Shown one piece after another: positions 5,347-10,744 of a stretch of DNA of 10,744 bases. The stretch covers positions 1 to 10,744 of the forward strand of contig CATBCG010000042.1 of the NCBI GenBank assembly GCA_949502025.1, written 5' to 3'. The notes beneath the pieces are model-generated. The model worked only from the letters and a program-made list of their open reading frames with translations, was not told where the DNA came from and made no database searches. The position numbers were made by a program, and so were the translations under genes. This DNA is from MGBC131033 sp910585655 (GTDB taxonomy: Bacteria > Bacillota > Clostridia > Lachnospirales > Lachnospiraceae). Positions within the stretch are counted from its first letter, which is position 1; every line of letters starts with the position of its first letter.

Positions 5347-5991
5347 CTATTCTCCTAAAATAGCTACGATTGCTTCAAATACTTCAGCCATTTCTTTCGT
5401 CCCGTCTACCTCTACCAGGATACCTTTATTCTGGTAAAAATCAATCAACGGCTGTGTCTGCTCATGATAGACTGCCAGTCTCTTCTGTACGGTCTCCGGC
5501 TTGTCATCATCCCGTAAAATCAGTTCGCCGCCGCAAGCATCGCAGATTCCCTCTTTTTTGGTCGGAGCATACACAACATGATACGTTCCGCCACAGGAAA
5601 CACAAGCACGGCGTCCGGACATACGATTGACGATATTCTCATCCGGCACATGAACGTTGACTGCATAATCGATCTTATCGCCCAGCTCGGTCAGAGCCTT
5701 ATCCAATACTTCTGCCTGCGGAATCGTTCTTGGGAAACCGTCTAAAATATAGCCGTTTTTGCAATCCTCCTGCGCGACACGATCCAAAAGAATTTTTACC
5801 GTCAGTTCATCCGGTACCAGCATTCCCTGATCCATGTACTTCTTCGCTTCCATTCCCAGCTCGGTTCCGTTTTTGATATTGGCACGGAAAATATCGCCGG
5901 TGGATACGTGCGGCAAGCCGTAACGCTCTGCAATCTTCTTTGCCTGGGTTCCTTTTCCGGCGCCAGGCGCACCTAACATGATAATCTTCAT
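5347..5991 (-). CDS. adk: Adenylate kinase, zinc-containing LID form
   Basis: 214 residues. Adk interconverts ATP plus AMP and two ADP in the cytosol, keeping adenylate pools balanced. Visible motifs: P-loop G7-A-P-G-A-G-K-G-T15; the AMP-binding region with S-T-G-D around 30-33; D84-G-F-P-R-T89; and LID-domain cysteines C130-x2-C133 and C150-x2-C153, which mark the structural zinc site of many Gram-positive enzymes. R-D-D-D at 160-163 follows the LID. I take ATG at 5991, which gives the usual M-K-I-I-M-L-G-A-P-G; a GTG one codon upstream is closer to GGAGG (5 nt against 8). It is separated from secY by a terminator-like hairpin and R1 repeats, and is 5 nt upstream of map. Confidence 0.98.
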   Translation of the reverse strand: MKIIMLGAPGAGKGTQAKKIAERYGLPHVSTGDIFRANIKNGTELGMEAKKYMDQGMLVPDELTVKILLDRVAQEDCKNGYILDGFPRTIPQAEVLDKALTELGDKIDYAVNVHVPDENIVNRMSGRRACVSCGGTYHVVYAPTKKEGICDACGGELILRDDDKPETVQKRLAVYHEQTQPLIDFYQNKGILVEVDGTKEMAEVFEAIVAILGE

Positions 5992-6007
5992 CACTCATAC
6001 CTCCTAT

Positions 6008-6117
6008 TTTAAGTTCCGCAAAATTCCTTCCAAGACACTACATCCAAGCAGAATTTCGTTCCGCATAGCAACGCGTCCCTAAATCCTGCTGTATCTTGTA
6101 CGGAATTTTGCTGTTTG
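6008..6117 (-). repeat. Intergenic palindromic element, copy R1a (adk leader)
   Basis: Complete copy ending in the adk Shine-Dalgarno. Arms: gcaaaattcc 6018-6027 with ggaattttgc 6102-6111 (10 bp, perfect); caagacac 6031-6038 with gtatcttg 6091-6098; agcagaattt near 6047-6056 with aaatcctgct 6081-6090. The two imperfect pairs are G-U in the minus-strand RNA. The core (ccgcatagcaacgcgt) is recognisably that of the R2 and R3 copies, but its flanking loop-closing pairs are lost. Confidence 0.8.
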
Positions 6118-6120
6118 TGC

Positions 6121-6190
6121 TTTAAGTTCCGCAAAATTCCTTCCAAGACACTACATCCAAGACACTAATCTGAGCAGGATTTCGTGCCAT
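6121..6190 (-). repeat. Intergenic palindromic element, truncated copy R1b
   Basis: The first 41 bases (6121-6161) are identical to 6008-6048 of R1a. The sequence then diverges: a duplicated gacacta block and a gagcaggattt similar to one inner arm follow, but the distal outer arm is missing. It therefore looks like a decayed or recombined copy in the same orientation as R1a. No ORF of note. Confidence 0.7.
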
Positions 6191-6209
6191 GAAATCAATC
6201 CAATTTTGG

Positions 6210-6271
6210 ACAAAAAGCTGTAGTATAGGTATTTCCCGCCTGACGGCTTGTACACCACCTACTACAGCTTT
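6210..6271 (-). terminator. Rho-independent terminator or attenuator after secY
   Basis: The arm aaagctgtagta at 6214-6225 is perfectly complementary to tactacagcttt at 6260-6271, giving a 12-bp stem. In the transcribed minus strand it is followed at once by five U (6216-6212) and then G. It begins about 8 nt after the secY stop. The 34-nt loop holds a small GCC-GGC hairpin and extra AGGT/ACCT pairing. I see no convincing promoter between it and adk, so it may attenuate rather than end transcription into adk (inference). Confidence 0.7.
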
Positions 6272-6278
6272 CTCCATA

Positions 6279-7613
6279 TCAATCGTTTAAGAATCCCTTG
6301 TAATGACGCACAAGCATCATGGATTCGATCTGTTTCATCGTCTCTAAAATAACGCCTACAATAATGATTAAGGACGTTCCACTAAAGGATACGTTCGCCC
6401 CAAATAACCCGGAAAAGATAATCGGGATAACAGCTACAATCGTTAAGCCGACAGCGCCGATAAAAATAATGCTGTTCAACACCTTGGTCAGATAGTCGCT
6501 GGTTGGGCGACCTGGACGAATACCAGGAATAAAACCGCCCTGTTTTTTCATATTATTGGCGATTTCCAACGGATTGAAGGTAATAGAGGTGTAGAAATAA
6601 GCAAAGAAGATCAGCAATGCAATATACACTACAAGTCCCAGCGTATACTTTGCTTCCCCAAAATTGCTGAAATTACACCAATCGCTCTGGTTCATGATCT
6701 TTAAGATCTTCTGAGCAAAGGAAGCACCTTCACCGGAAGCCGGGTAAATTCCCAGGAACCGGCATACGATGATTGGAGTCTGTAACAGGGAACCGGCAAA
6801 AATAACCGGGATTACACCTGCTGTATTAACCTTCAACGGAATGTTGCTGGTCTGACCGCCTACCATCTTCCTGCCTTGTACTTTCTTTGCATACTGAACC
6901 GGAATCCTTCTTTCGCCATCCTGAAGTAGCACGATAAACACTACCATGCCCAGAATTACCGCCAGAATCACTACTGTTGCCACTACACCGTTAATCACGG
7001 TAGACGCGCCGAACACAAACTCACGGAACAACCCGATGACATCGCTTGGAATACGGGATACAATATTTATCAAAAGAATAATAGAAATACCGTTTCCTAC
7101 TCCGCGGTCTGTAATCTTTTCACCCAGCCACATCAAGAACGCCGAGCCTGCTGTCAGAGAAATTGCTACAACTGCTACAGTCAGGAAGTTATAGTTTTCC
7201 AGATAACCGGAGCCGCCGAACCCGATCGCCATAGCCGTACTTTCGACTAAGGCGAGGATTACAGTGACATAACGGGTATAGGAAGCAATTTTCTTCCTAC
7301 CTTCCTCTCCCTCCTTCTGCATCTCTTCTAACTTTGGAATCGCAATCGTTAAAAGCTGCATGATAATGGAGGATGTGATATATGGCGTAATACTCAATGC
7401 AAAAATAGAAAGCTGCTCGAAAGAACCACCTGTAATTGCATTGAAAAAGTCTAATTGTGTTACCTGGGCTAAAAAGCCCGCAATCTGCGTACGGTCGATT
7501 CCCGGTACAGGAAGCTGGGAACCAAGCCTGATAACGATAAGTGCTATAAACGTAAATAACAATCTCTGACGGATATCTTTGATCTTGAGGGCATTACGAA
7601 TAGTTTTTATCAT
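6279..7613 (-). CDS. secY: Preprotein translocase channel subunit SecY
   Basis: 444 residues, the typical SecY length, with ten hydrophobic segments (roughly 18-38, 67-90, 113-135, 142-162, 173-193, 205-232, 265-290, 325-347, 375-400, 405-425). SecY is the pore of the SecYEG channel in the cytoplasmic membrane. Signature stretches include S-I-F-A-L-S-I-T-P-Y-I-T-S-S-I-I-M-Q-L in TM2, D-R-G-V-G-N-G-I-S before TM5, and G-I-R-P-G-R-P-T in a cytosolic loop. The Shine-Dalgarno GAGGTGATC lies inside the end of rplO, one base separates the two genes, and the pair is presumably coupled. After the TAA comes a terminator-like hairpin and then repeat elements before adk, so SecY is effectively the last gene of the upstream block. 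Confidence 0.98.
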   Translation of the reverse strand: MIKTIRNALKIKDIRQRLLFTFIALIVIRLGSQLPVPGIDRTQIAGFLAQVTQLDFFNAITGGSFEQLSIFALSITPYITSSIIMQLLTIAIPKLEEMQKEGEEGRKKIASYTRYVTVILALVESTAMAIGFGGSGYLENYNFLTVAVVAISLTAGSAFLMWLGEKITDRGVGNGISIILLINIVSRIPSDVIGLFREFVFGASTVINGVVATVVILAVILGMVVFIVLLQDGERRIPVQYAKKVQGRKMVGGQTSNIPLKVNTAGVIPVIFAGSLLQTPIIVCRFLGIYPASGEGASFAQKILKIMNQSDWCNFSNFGEAKYTLGLVVYIALLIFFAYFYTSITFNPLEIANNMKKQGGFIPGIRPGRPTSDYLTKVLNSIIFIGAVGLTIVAVIPIIFSGLFGANVSFSGTSLIIIVGVILETMKQIESMMLVRHYKGFLND

Positions 7614-7614
7614 A

Positions 7615-8052
7615 TCAGATCACCTCAGCATTCCCACCCAGAGCCTTAATTTTTTCGATTGCAGCAGCACTGAATGCGTTCACCTTCACGTCAAGCTTCT
7701 TCGTCAACTCCCCGCTTCCCAGGATCTTTACTCCATCCTTCGGGTTCTTGACGATCCCCATCTCGATCAAGGACTCAACAGTTACTACTGCGCCATCCTC
7801 AAAACGATTCAGCACATCTACATTAATGCCTACGATTTCCTTGGAGTTACGGTTATGGAACCCTCTCTTTGGAATTCTTCGGAACAACGGCATCTGACCG
7901 CCTTCAAAGCCCGGTCTCGGTGCGCCGGAACGAGCCTTCTGACCTTTATGTCCCTTGCCTGCAGTCTTTCCGTTTCCGGAACCATGTCCGCGACCTCTTC
8001 TGAAATCATTTTGCTTGGAACCATCAGCCGGTCTTAATTCTGATAAATTCAT
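7615..8052 (-). CDS. rplO: 50S ribosomal protein L15
   Basis: 145 residues. The N-terminus MNLSELRPADGSK, then the glycine- and arginine-rich extension (G-R-G-x-G-S-G-N-G-K-T-A-G-K-G-H-K-G-Q-K-A-R-S-G), followed by F-E-G-G-Q-M-P-L-F-R-R-I-P-K-R-G-F, identify L15. L15 is a late-assembling 50S protein whose extension threads into 23S rRNA. I chose ATG at 8052 rather than GTG three codons upstream: the first fits the family N-terminus and lies 8 nt after GGAGG. The TGA stop is separated from the secY ATG by a single base, so translational coupling to secY is very likely. Confidence 0.97.
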   Translation of the reverse strand: MNLSELRPADGSKQNDFRRGRGHGSGNGKTAGKGHKGQKARSGAPRPGFEGGQMPLFRRIPKRGFHNRNSKEIVGINVDVLNRFEDGAVVTVESLIEMGIVKNPKDGVKILGSGELTKKLDVKVNAFSAAAIEKIKALGGNAEVI

Positions 8053-8073
8053 AGTGTACACCTCCTCGCTTGA

Positions 8074-8259
8074 TTATGCTAGTTCTTCTACCTTTACCAA
8101 ATGACAAACCTGCTTTACCATACCTCTGGTAGCTGCGTTATCCGGCAGCTCTACAGAATGGTTGGTCTTGTGCAGACCAAGTGCCTCCACGGTTTTCTTA
8201 TGCTTTGGGATGGCACCGATTGTAGATTTTGTCAAGGTTACTTTTAATTTACCTGCCAT
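8074..8259 (-). CDS. rpmD: 50S ribosomal protein L30
   Basis: 61 residues, the usual length of the small bacterial L30. It has L-K-V-T-L-T-K-S-T-I-G, then P-K-H-K-K-T-V-E-A-L-G-L-H-K, and ends V-K-Q-V-C-H-L-V-K-V-E-E. L30 is a surface protein of the 50S subunit bound to 23S rRNA. The gene is absent in some bacteria, so its presence is a mild lineage marker. Its Shine-Dalgarno is among the weakest in the operon (AAAGG about 11 nt from ATG, right after the rpsE stop), which suggests dependence on translational coupling with rpsE (inference). rplO follows after 21 nt. Confidence 0.97.
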   Translation of the reverse strand: MAGKLKVTLTKSTIGAIPKHKKTVEALGLHKTNHSVELPDNAATRGMVKQVCHLVKVEELA

Positions 8260-8275
8260 TTCAACTCACGCCTTT

Positions 8276-8779
8276 CTATAACTCTTCTACCGAAATACCG
8301 CGCAGCTTTGCCACCTCTTCCGGAGTCTTTAACTGGCTCAAGCCTGCAATCGTAGCCAGCACAACATTCTGCTTGTTGTTAGAACCCAGGGACTTGGTAC
8401 GGATATTCTTAAAACCAGCCAGCTCCAATACGTTACGAGCCGGACCGCCTGCGATGATACCAGTACCTTCCGGAGATCTCTTTAACAGCACGGAAGCGCT
8501 TCCGAACTTGCCTACAAAATCGTGAGGTACACTTCCATTATCGTCTAACGGAAGTTCGATCATCTTTTTGATTGCATCTTCTTTTCCTTTGCGGATAGCT
8601 TCCGGAATTTCCGTTGCTTTGCCCAGGCCGGCGCCCACGTGTCCGTTCTTATCACCGACTACGACCAGAGCTGTAAACCTCATATTCCGTCCACCCTTTA
8701 CAACCTTGGTGACACGCTTAATGGCTACTACCTTATCTTCCAGCTCCATACTGCTGGTATCAAGGTTTAATCTCTTCAT
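8276..8779 (-). CDS. rpsE: 30S ribosomal protein S5
   Basis: 167 residues, normal for S5. The N-terminal double-stranded-RNA-binding-like domain (about 11-75) shows the S5 signature G-G-R-N-M-R-F-T-A-L-V-V-V-G-D and G-H-V-G-A-G-L-G-K-A. The C-terminal domain has P-E-G-T-G-I-I-A-G-G-P-A-R and L-G-S-N-N. S5 lies near the decoding centre and helps maintain translational accuracy and mRNA unwinding at the entry channel (family knowledge). Start: GGAGGG about 8 nt before ATG. The gene ends in TAG 17 nt ahead of rpmD, whose weak ribosome binding site AAAGG directly follows that stop. Confidence 0.98.
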   Translation of the reverse strand: MKRLNLDTSSMELEDKVVAIKRVTKVVKGGRNMRFTALVVVGDKNGHVGAGLGKATEIPEAIRKGKEDAIKKMIELPLDDNGSVPHDFVGKFGSASVLLKRSPEGTGIIAGGPARNVLELAGFKNIRTKSLGSNNKQNVVLATIAGLSQLKTPEEVAKLRGISVEEL

Positions 8780-8796
8780 GTGGTTTTCCCTCCTGA

Positions 8797-9165
8797 CTAG
8801 AATTCCAGACCAGCTTCTCTCGCTGCCTCTGCTAATGCCTTTACTTTTCCCTGATAAATAAAACCGCCTCTGTCAAACACAACGGTATTGATACCTTTTT
8901 CCAGAGCTTTCTTTGCTACAGCCGTGCCGACTGCAGCGGCAGCAGCGGTATCGTTGGTTTTTTCCAGCTCGGCCTTTACGGCTTTGTCCAGTGTAGACGC
9001 AGAAACTAAGGTAGTGCCGGCATTATCGTCAATGACCTGTGCATACATATGGTTATTGCTTCTGAACACAGCCAGACGTGGCCTTTCGGCTGTTCCTGCC
9101 AGACGGGAACGAAGTCTTCTATGCTTTTTCTGACGAACCTTACTTCTTGACTCTTTGCGAACCAT
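8797..9165 (-). CDS. rplR: 50S ribosomal protein L18
   Basis: 122 residues, typical L18. The very basic N-terminus (VRKESRSKVRQKKHRRLRSRL) is followed by the globular domain with R-L-A-V-F-R-S-N-N-H-M-Y-A-Q-V-I-D-D and the C-terminal D-R-G-G-F-x-Y-Q-G-K-V-K-A-L-A-E-A-A-R-E-A-G-L-E-F. L18 binds 5S rRNA together with L5 and helps dock it in the central protuberance. An alanine-rich stretch (about residues 74-83) is normal for the family. Start: AAGGAG about 10 nt upstream. It sits between rplF (18 nt) and rpsE (17 nt), the conserved spc arrangement. Confidence 0.98.
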   Translation of the reverse strand: MVRKESRSKVRQKKHRRLRSRLAGTAERPRLAVFRSNNHMYAQVIDDNAGTTLVSASTLDKAVKAELEKTNDTAAAAAVGTAVAKKALEKGINTVVFDRGGFIYQGKVKALAEAAREAGLEF

Positions 9166-9183
9166 TCTCTTTTCACTCCTTTA

Positions 9184-9726
9184 TTATTTCTTACCAGTCT
9201 TACCGACCTTACGTCTAATCACTTCATCCGCATACTTGATACCTTTGCCCTTGTATGGCTCTGGGCGTCTCTTCTCCCGGATCTCTGCAGCGAACTGACC
9301 AACTTTTTCTTTATCTATACCCTTGACAATAATCTTATTCTGCCCATCTACAACCGTCTCAATACCTTCCGGATCTACCATCACAACCGGATGGGAGTAA
9401 CCTAAGGACAGGGTTAATTCCTTGCCGGACTTTGCTGCCCTGTAGCCGACGCCGTTTACCTCTAATATCTTCTCATAGCCGTCTGTTACGCCGACTACCA
9501 TGTTGTGTACCAGAGTTCTGGTCAGACCATGAAGGGATTTCATCTTCTTTAAGTCGTTCGGTCTGGATACGATGATCTCAGCACCTTCCATTTTAATGTC
9601 CATTTCTGCCGGAAGCACTCTCTCCAGAGTACCCTTCGGTCCTTTTACTGTCACCTTATTATTTTCTGCAATATCTACAGTAACACCTGCAGGTATTGCG
9701 ATAGGCATTTTTCCAATACGTGACAT
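9184..9726 (-). CDS. rplF: 50S ribosomal protein L6
   Basis: 180 residues, the normal bacterial L6 length, made of two repeated L6 domains (about 1-80 and 82-170). The N-terminus MSRIGKMPIAIPAGVTV and the C-terminal signature P-E-P-Y-K-G-K-G-I-K-Y with basic tail K-V-G-K-T-G-K-K are diagnostic. L6 binds 23S rRNA near the sarcin-ricin loop and the L7/L12 stalk base. The start is set by AGGAGG about 7 nt upstream (ATAGGAGGTGCGGGC-ATG), which forms the end of repeat R2a. Because two palindromic elements precede it, translation from its own leader rather than coupling to rpsH is likely (inference). rplR follows after 18 nt. Confidence 0.98.
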   Translation of the reverse strand: MSRIGKMPIAIPAGVTVDIAENNKVTVKGPKGTLERVLPAEMDIKMEGAEIIVSRPNDLKKMKSLHGLTRTLVHNMVVGVTDGYEKILEVNGVGYRAAKSGKELTLSLGYSHPVVMVDPEGIETVVDGQNKIIVKGIDKEKVGQFAAEIREKRRPEPYKGKGIKYADEVIRRKVGKTGKK

Positions 9727-9742
9727 GCCCGCACCTCCTATT

Positions 9743-9851
9743 TTTAGTTCCGCAGTTCCCCTCCCAAGACGCCTTTCTTAAGATCAATTTCCAGCCGCAA
9801 AGCAACGCGTCTGTAAATCGATCTGCGTCTTGTCCGGTACACTGCTGATTT
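9743..9851 (-). repeat. Intergenic palindromic element, copy R2a (rplF-proximal)
   Basis: This copy ends in the rplF Shine-Dalgarno. Nested arms are gcagt 9752-9756 with actgc 9841-9845; caagacgc 9765-9772 with gcgtcttg 9825-9832; and agatcaattt 9781-9790 with aaatcgatct 9815-9824. The last arm has one imperfect pair, which is G-U in the minus-strand RNA. An 8-nt one-sided bulge (9773-9780) separates the second and third stems. The core can form CAGACGC-loop-GCGGCTG with one mismatch. It shares nearly all of its right half with R2b. Confidence 0.85.
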
Positions 9852-9980
9852 AAGTTCCGCAGAACCGGGTTCTACCCGGTTTTCACCTACCCAAGACGCC
9901 TTTCCTAAGATCAATTTCCAGCCGCAAAGCAGCGCGTCTGTAAATTGATCTGCGTCTTGTCCGGTACACTGCTAATTTCA
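9852..9980 (-). repeat. Intergenic palindromic element, copy R2b (rpsH-proximal), with extra hairpin
   Basis: First of two head-to-tail copies in the rpsH-rplF gap as transcribed. The arms caagacgc (near 9892-9899) and gcgtcttg (near 9952-9959) pair perfectly, as do agatcaattt and aaattgatct inside them. The core ccagccgcaaagc differs from R2a by one base further on (agcgcg against acgcg). This copy carries about 25 nt not present in R2a, including a perfect 8-bp hairpin: AACCGGGT at 9863-9870, loop tct, ACCCGGTT at 9874-9881. No coding potential was seen. Confidence 0.85.
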
Positions 9981-9987
9981 GTTAATT

Positions 9988-10386
9988 TTACCAAACGAAA
10001 GCCAGTACCTCGCCGCCTACGTTTAATTTTCTTGCTTCTTTATCTGTAATAACGCCCTTGTTCGTGGAAATGATCGCTACGCCCAGACCGCCTAATACCT
10101 TTGGCAGTTCTTCGCAGTTCGCATATACCCGAAGACCTGGCTTGGAGATTCTCTTGAGACCGGAAATAACCTTTTCATTTTTATCTCTGCCGTACTTTAA
10201 GGTAATATGAATACTCTTAAACCCGTTTACTTCCTCGATCTCATATTTCTTAATATAACCTTCCTTGAGAAGAATTTCGGCAATGGAAATCTTCATCTTG
10301 GAAGCAGGCACATCAACGGTATCGTGCTTTGCGGTATTTGCATTACGGATTCTTGTAAGCATATCTGCAATCGGATCACTAAACAT
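9988..10386 (-). CDS. rpsH: 30S ribosomal protein S8
   Basis: 132 residues, the normal S8 length. The N-terminus (DPIADMLTRIRNA) and C-terminal part (GLRVYANCEELPKVLGGLGVAI, then STNKGVITDKEARK and G-G-E-V-L-A-F-V-W) are classic S8 motifs. The C-terminal S-T-N-K-G region contacts helix 21 of 16S rRNA. S8 is a primary binder that organises the 30S platform. In E. coli it also represses the spc operon by binding mRNA at rplE; nothing in this window shows the equivalent site. The start follows GGAGG with about 9 nt spacing. It is followed not by the usual short gap but by about 260 nt holding two repeat copies before rplF. Confidence 0.98.
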   Translation of the reverse strand: MFSDPIADMLTRIRNANTAKHDTVDVPASKMKISIAEILLKEGYIKKYEIEEVNGFKSIHITLKYGRDKNEKVISGLKRISKPGLRVYANCEELPKVLGGLGVAIISTNKGVITDKEARKLNVGGEVLAFVW

Positions 10387-10407
10387 AATTCGCTTCCTCC
10401 TTCTTCA

Positions 10408-10593
10408 TCACCAGCTTGCTTTCTTTACGCCTGGAATCTGTCCCTTATATGCCAACTCACGGAAGCAGATCCTGCAGATTCCGTATTTTCTCAGATAAGC
10501 GTGTGGACGACCACAGATCCTGCAACGATTGTAGGCTCTGGTGGAAAATTTCGCCGGACGCTGCTGTTTCAGCTTCATTGCTGTCTTCGCCAT
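10408..10593 (-). CDS. rpsN: 30S ribosomal protein S14, zinc-binding (type Z)
   Basis: A 61-residue S14 of the short, zinc-containing type. It sits in the head of the 30S subunit next to S3, S10 and S19 and contacts 16S rRNA. The zinc ribbon is C24-x2-C27 and C40-x2-C43, around a basic loop. The C-terminus G-Q-I-P-G-V-K-K-A-S-W is the family signature. The length equals that of the family's C+ form; zinc-free paralogues are about 90-100 residues. The start is fixed by GGAGG about 8 nt upstream (ATAGGAGGTTAAATTT-ATG), which is also the end of the R3 repeat. It lies 21 nt upstream of rpsH, in the standard spc order L5-S14-S8. Confidence 0.98.
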   Translation of the reverse strand: MAKTAMKLKQQRPAKFSTRAYNRCRICGRPHAYLRKYGICRICFRELAYKGQIPGVKKASW

Positions 10594-10610
10594 AAATTTA
10601 ACCTCCTATT

Positions 10611-10722
10611 TATAGTCCCGCAGCTCCTCTCCCAGGATACTTACCCTATGTTCAATTTCCAGCCGCAAAGCAAGCGCGCCTGCAAATCGAACTGTACCCT
10701 GTCCGATACGCTGCTGATTTGA
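10611..10722 (-). repeat. Intergenic palindromic element, copy R3 (rplE-rpsN gap)
   Basis: This copy fills nearly the whole gap between the rplE stop and the rpsN ribosome binding site. Nested arms pair as follows: 10620-10624 (gcagc) with 10710-10714; 10633-10640 (caggatac) with 10692-10699 region (gtaccctg); and gttcaattt at 10650-10658 with aaatcgaac near 10684-10692. The core around 10659-10683 (ccagccgcaaagc, then gcgc..ctg) resembles the R2 copies. The two imperfect pairs in the arms are G-U when read as minus-strand RNA. The transcript-side end runs into the rpsN Shine-Dalgarno. Function unknown. Confidence 0.8.
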
Positions 10723-10744
10723 TTATTTACTAAATGGAATTCCA
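10723..10744 (-). CDS. rplE: Ribosomal protein L5, last seven codons (partial)
   Basis: Reading the minus strand from the window edge gives G-I-P-F-S-K followed by TAA at 10725-10723. This matches the usual bacterial L5 C-terminus (G-M/I-P-F-x-K). L5 is also the expected gene before rpsN in the spc operon. Only the tail is present, so nothing can be said about the rest of the protein. The identification rests on six residues plus gene order. Confidence 0.75.

Noticed and set aside
5807..5998. 63-residue minus-strand frame overlapping the adk start
   Set aside because: It shares the adk Shine-Dalgarno but is out of frame with a complete, motif-rich adenylate kinase.
10207..10722. 171-residue plus-strand open frame across rpsH, rpsN and R3
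   Set aside because: It is antisense to two certain ribosomal protein genes and a repeat, and shows no domain or ribosome binding site.
6008..10722. CRISPR array as an explanation of the intergenic repeats
   Set aside because: The units are long palindromes, few, separated by genes, and have no regular unique spacers or cas genes.

Overview
The window is the 3' half of the main ribosomal-protein locus (spc operon running into the alpha operon) of a Gram-positive anaerobe, read entirely from the minus strand. Gene order, the zinc-ribbon forms of S14, L36 and adenylate kinase, the zinc-free S4, the small KOW-domain gene between map and infA, and an L17 with a long central insertion together point to a clostridium of the Lachnospiraceae type (inference from family knowledge; no species is claimed).

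Transcription runs from high to low coordinates: the last seven codons of rplE (L5), rpsN (S14), rpsH (S8), rplF (L6), rplR (L18), rpsE (S5), rpmD (L30), rplO (L15), secY, adk, map, a KOW-domain RNA-binding protein, infA (IF-1), rpmJ (L36), rpsM (S13), rpsK (S11), rpsD (S4), rpoA (RNA polymerase alpha) and rplQ (L17). Almost every gene has a good Shine-Dalgarno sequence and short spacing, so most of the block behaves as one co-transcribed unit. It makes the ribosome, the Sec channel (SecY), two housekeeping enzymes (Adk and methionine aminopeptidase), the initiation factor and the RNA polymerase alpha subunit together. A well-formed sigma-A promoter in front of rpmJ can start the alpha-operon part independently. 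A terminator-like hairpin lies between secY and adk, and a strong terminator follows rplQ.

The coding content is ordinary; the unusual material is between genes. Three intergenic gaps (rplE-rpsN, rpsH-rplF, secY-adk) hold four full or partial copies of a roughly 110-nt palindromic element. All copies lie in the same orientation and end directly in the Shine-Dalgarno of the next gene. The stems change sequence between copies while staying paired, and the imperfect stem pairs I checked become G-U wobbles in the transcribed strand. This suggests a folded RNA rather than a neutral DNA repeat. I do not recognise the family.

A second structured insert of about 370 nt separates rpmJ from rpsM, followed by a repeat pair near the rpsM start that could form alternative hairpins. 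Downstream of rplQ there is a compound of hairpins including two terminators, and near the window edge a 26-bp near-perfect palindrome that looks like an operator.
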